Assembly (NCBI GenBank): GCA_027623875.1
Contig: JAQBUS010000081.1
Coordinates: 1-6,204 of the forward strand
Direction of reading: 5' to 3'
Length of the DNA: 6,204 nucleotides
DNA from: Pseudomonadota bacterium
GTDB lineage: Bacteria; Pseudomonadota; Alphaproteobacteria; Rhodobacterales; Rhodobacteraceae
Below, in pieces: positions 5,510 through 6,204 of the stretch (position 1 is the first letter of the stretch; each line of letters opens with the position of its first letter). The position numbers and the translations under genes are program-made. The notes below the pieces were generated by a model. The model made no database searches and was not told where the DNA came from. It worked only from the letters and a program-made list of their open reading frames with translations.

Positions 5510-5624
5510 GAATTTTAGTTGTTTAACGAGATATTACTCTGAAAAAAAACAATACTTAACCCTTTAAAAGAAAAAGTGTTTATTAATTGATATATTTTTG
5601 CAGCACATTCTAAGACAGGACCCT

Positions 5625-6125
5625 TCAGGTTTCTTTTTTGATGTTGCAGTGCAGATTGTACTCAATTGAGTTTGCACCTTTATCTAGACTAAGGCCATGT
5701 TGGCGAGCCTTACTTAAAAACACTTTGTGTAGTATAGCTCTTAGCTCAGCATCGATATCGGTATCTTGAAGTTCGAGACGTGTTGGAAATTGTTGTGAGC
5801 TACTTACTTCGGTTTCGGGTTTTGATTTTTGGTTAGTTTCGGCACCTCCAAAAATTCTTTCCCACCCTTCTCGGTACTCAGGAGTTGAGACACTTGAAAA
5901 ATGACTAATGGACGACTGTGATGCCGATTTAGGGGATGCCTCTGCTGCATTTACTGATTTATCATTTGTTGCAGCATCAGTTTTATCAACTGTGGAGGTT
6001 TCAACTTTGTTGATAGCAGAAGTTTCAGTTTTATTGACTGAGGATCTGTCGACTTTTTTTGGGGTAGACTCTGTCTTAGTTTTTTTTTCAGGGGAGACTT
6101 TTTTTGGCGCTTTTATTGTACTCAT
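5625..6125 (-). CDS. Protein of unknown function with lysine-rich octapeptide-repeat tail and ordered C-terminal half (166 aa)
   Basis: The product has three parts. Residues 1-80 are low-complexity, rich in Lys, Ser, Thr, Glu and Asp, and almost certainly disordered; inside them residues 24-63 form five degenerate octads with lysine at 24, 32, 40, 48 and 56. Residues 81-94 (TPEYREGWERIFGG) form a short motif that looks conserved. After a second polar linker, residues 113-162 resemble a folded alpha/beta segment: FPTRLELQDTDIDAELRAIL, then a basic helix around KARQHG, then an IEYNLHC strand. No signal peptide or membrane segment is seen, so it is probably cytoplasmic. The N-terminus begins MSTIKAPKK and is very basic. 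The ATG has a good ribosome site, AAGAGGAA (6135-6142), nine bases upstream, and an in-frame stop lies further up. I do not recognise a family; DNA, RNA or ribosome association is possible from the basic tail but is a guess. Confidence 0.75.
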   Translation of the reverse strand: MSTIKAPKKVSPEKKTKTESTPKKVDRSSVNKTETSAINKVETSTVDKTDAATNDKSVNAAEASPKSASQSSISHFSSVSTPEYREGWERIFGGAETNQKSKPETEVSSSQQFPTRLELQDTDIDAELRAILHKVFLSKARQHGLSLDKGANSIEYNLHCNIKKET

Positions 6126-6204
6126 TGTTGATAGTTCCTCTTCTAAAACCTGTATTTTCTCCGTCTAACGATTCTAAGGGAATATACAAGTTTTTAAACC
6201 TGGA

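Noticed and set aside
5496..5567. Plus-strand ATG with a 23-residue open frame in the 5476-5624 gap
   Set aside because: It has no ribosome site, no motif and AT-driven composition. Nothing distinguishes it from chance.
5908..6168. 86-residue open frame on the plus strand opposite the octad-repeat protein
   Set aside because: It is the antisense of a low-complexity Lys/Ser/Thr coding region, which yields stop-free Val/Leu/Phe-rich text. It shows no ribosome site or motif.

Overview
The window looks like ordinary chromosome of an AT-rich (roughly 40% GC by eye), probably marine alphaproteobacterium. The taxonomic evidence is indirect. The COQ10/RatA protein begins MPTHSETR, as alphaproteobacterial members do. 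It lies just beyond lipA, a neighbourhood typical of that class. A pyrrolysine-free MttB-family methyltransferase and many AT-rich intergenic stretches fit marine lineages. No mobile element, CRISPR array, tRNA or rRNA was seen.

Layout. Bases 1-848 hold the C-terminal 281 codons of an MttB-family methyltransferase (+). Lipoyl synthase lipA (+) follows after a 179-bp gap that contains a perfect 13-bp palindrome and a possible leaderless promoter. Hypoxanthine phosphoribosyltransferase (-) converges on lipA with an 11-bp tail-to-tail overlap, and diverges from a COQ10/RatA-type ubiquinone-binding START protein (+). Next come a RidA-family deaminase (+) and a class III PLP aminotransferase (+). 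The aminotransferase resembles beta-phenylalanine aminotransferase more than glutamate-1-semialdehyde aminomutase. The right part holds three minus-strand genes of unknown function: a 55-aa cysteine-rich zinc-ribbon protein, easily missed because of its size, a 76-aa two-helix membrane protein, and a 166-aa protein with a lysine-spaced octapeptide repeat tail and a more ordered C-terminal half.

How the genes may work together. lipA (lipoate for 2-oxoacid dehydrogenases) and coq10 (quinone handling) are both respiratory housekeeping genes that hpt separates here. RidA hydrolyses reactive enamine/imine products of PLP enzymes, so its place next to an aminotransferase is biochemically sensible, though a 145-bp gap argues against tight co-translation. 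I see no convincing new multi-gene system. The points most worth a second look are the zinc-ribbon microprotein, the hpt insertion between lipA and coq10, the beta-amino-acid signature of the aminotransferase, the octad-repeat protein, and the palindrome and possible leaderless start of lipA.
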